NCBI RefSeq assembly: GCF_023703375.1 | Contig: NZ_JAMQGO010000002.1 | Coordinates: forward strand, 62,001 to 126,000 | Direction of reading: 5' to 3' | Length of the DNA stretch: 64,000 nucleotides | From: Lutimaribacter degradans | Lineage (GTDB): Bacteria > Pseudomonadota > Alphaproteobacteria > Rhodobacterales > Rhodobacteraceae | Notes under the pieces: model-generated | The model's database searches: none | The model's input: only the letters and a program-made list of their open reading frames with translations | Told to the model about the DNA's origin: nothing | In this document: one piece after another, positions 63,492 to 64,000 of the stretch | Layout of the letters: each line of letters begins with the position of its first letter | Numbering within the stretch: position 1 is the stretch's first letter | Translations under genes and position numbers: made by a program

Positions 63492-64000
63492 TCAGCGCCG
63501 GCGGTCGCGGCGGCTGCTCATCGGCTGGAACGCCACGCCGACATGCGCCTCGCAATAGGGTTTGCCTTGCTGCACGGGCAGGCCGCAGAACCAGAAATCG
63601 GGGGTCGCGGGGTCGCCCACCGGCCATTTGCAGGTGCGTTCGGTCAGTTCCATCAGGTTAAGCCGCTTGGCTTTCTTCTCGATCTCGCTGACCTTGGCCA
63701 GGGCGGCGGGGTCGATCTCGTTGGCCGAGGGCTGCGGCGGCAGCGGCTGGCCTGCCGGAATGATCTGCTTGCGCGCAGGGCTGGGCGCCGCCGGGCGCGC
63801 CGCAGCGGGCGCCTCGGGTTCCGGCGCGGGCGCAGGCGCGGGTTCGGCCGGCTTTTTCGCCGCCTTTGGGGCGGGCTTGGCCTTGGGCTCGGGCGCGGGC
63901 TTGGCTTCGGCCTTGGACGCCGCAGCAGCCCCCCCGCCCGACCGGTTGGACAGGCCAAGACGGTGCACCTTGCCAATGACCGCGTTACGCGTGACACCGC
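63492..64000 (-). CDS. gcrA: GcrA cell-cycle regulator (N-terminus beyond window)
   Basis: The visible part starts with GVTRNAVIGKVHRLGLSNRS, the end of the GcrA N-terminal helical DNA-binding domain, followed by an Ala/Pro/Lys-rich linker and the C-terminal domain with RTCKWPVGDP, FWFCGLP and KPYCEAH. GcrA works with sigma70 at methylated GANTC promoters in alphaproteobacteria. About 25-30 N-terminal residues should lie past position 64000. Confidence 0.92.
   Translation of the reverse strand, partial: GVTRNAVIGKVHRLGLSNRSGGGAAAASKAEAKPAPEPKAKPAPKAAKKPAEPAPAPAPEPEAPAAARPAAPSPARKQIIPAGQPLPPQPSANEIDPAALAKVSEIEKKAKRLNLMELTERTCKWPVGDPATPDFWFCGLPVQQGKPYCEAHVGVAFQPMSSRRDRRR

Overview
The window is a GC-rich chromosomal stretch from an alphaproteobacterium, most likely a Rhodobacterales (Roseobacter/Rhodobacter group) member. 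The evidence is gene content and order typical of that group: DUF2794, UPF0262, DUF2948 and DUF2237 proteins, GcrA, a class II EPSP synthase, and murA-DUF2948-hisD-UPF0262 in a row. Genes are dense on both strands, with many ATGA/TGATG/GTGA overlaps. No rRNA, CRISPR array, transposase, integrase or prophage was seen. One tRNA (Thr, GGT) is present. The identification is from protein content only.

Layout. 0-7 kb: PHB depolymerase, a ycjX-GNAT-ycjF operon, a membrane protein resembling an M48 peptidase that has lost its active site, and a SPOR-domain protein. 7-11.5 kb: nucleoside salvage operon cdd-deoA-deoB-add-upp. 12-16.5 kb: malic enzyme maeB and propionyl-CoA synthetase prpE, the latter preceded by a cluster of TTTGCAAA-like motifs of the kind bound by ScfR/PccR/RamB regulators. 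16.7-24.7 kb: part of the phenylacetate pathway (paaR-like tetR, paaK, thiolase, paaI, divergent paaZ, paaX). It is interrupted by a less GC-rich 1.4-kb island (22.5-23.9 kb) with a DUF6471 protein and an overlapping two-helix membrane protein. 24.7-27.2 kb: DUF2794, then yacG-RNase E/G-maf-infA. 27.2-31.2 kb: nitrilase-family hydrolase, pxpA, a 10-TM transporter and a DadA-like oxidoreductase, probably one operon. 31.3-41.9 kb: a membrane winged-helix protein, aroA-cmk, an AKR/acyl-CoA ligase/MFS segment, then rpsA, ihfB, lapA and trpF. 42-51 kb: trpB, DUF2237, serine hydrolase, pth, an IsdG-like monooxygenase, rplY, GNAT, NTF2-like, LMW phosphatase, UPF0262, hisD and DUF2948. 51-58.8 kb: murA with a 54-aa upstream gene, tRNA-Thr, a small exported protein, LMW-PTP, cobB, a copper chaperone pair, rpmB, an ABC exporter and meaB. 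59-64 kb: hrpB, a site-2 protease with CBS domains, a DUF411 copper-type protein with a small exported Cys protein, and gcrA cut by the window end.

Functional links. prpE activates propionate and MeaB protects methylmalonyl-CoA mutase, so both belong to propionyl-CoA assimilation. PhaZ, MaeB and the paa genes feed or drain acetyl-CoA and C4 pools. aroA, trpF, trpB and hisD are scattered amino-acid biosynthesis genes.

Most interesting: the 1.4-kb island lies inside a copy of a dispersed intergenic repeat also seen at 16.6 and 58.9 kb, and the junction sequence GGTATTTCCGGC occurs at both ends. This looks like insertion with a 12-bp duplication, but no recombinase is encoded. The DUF6471/membrane-protein pair it carries is the best candidate here for an undescribed accessory module.
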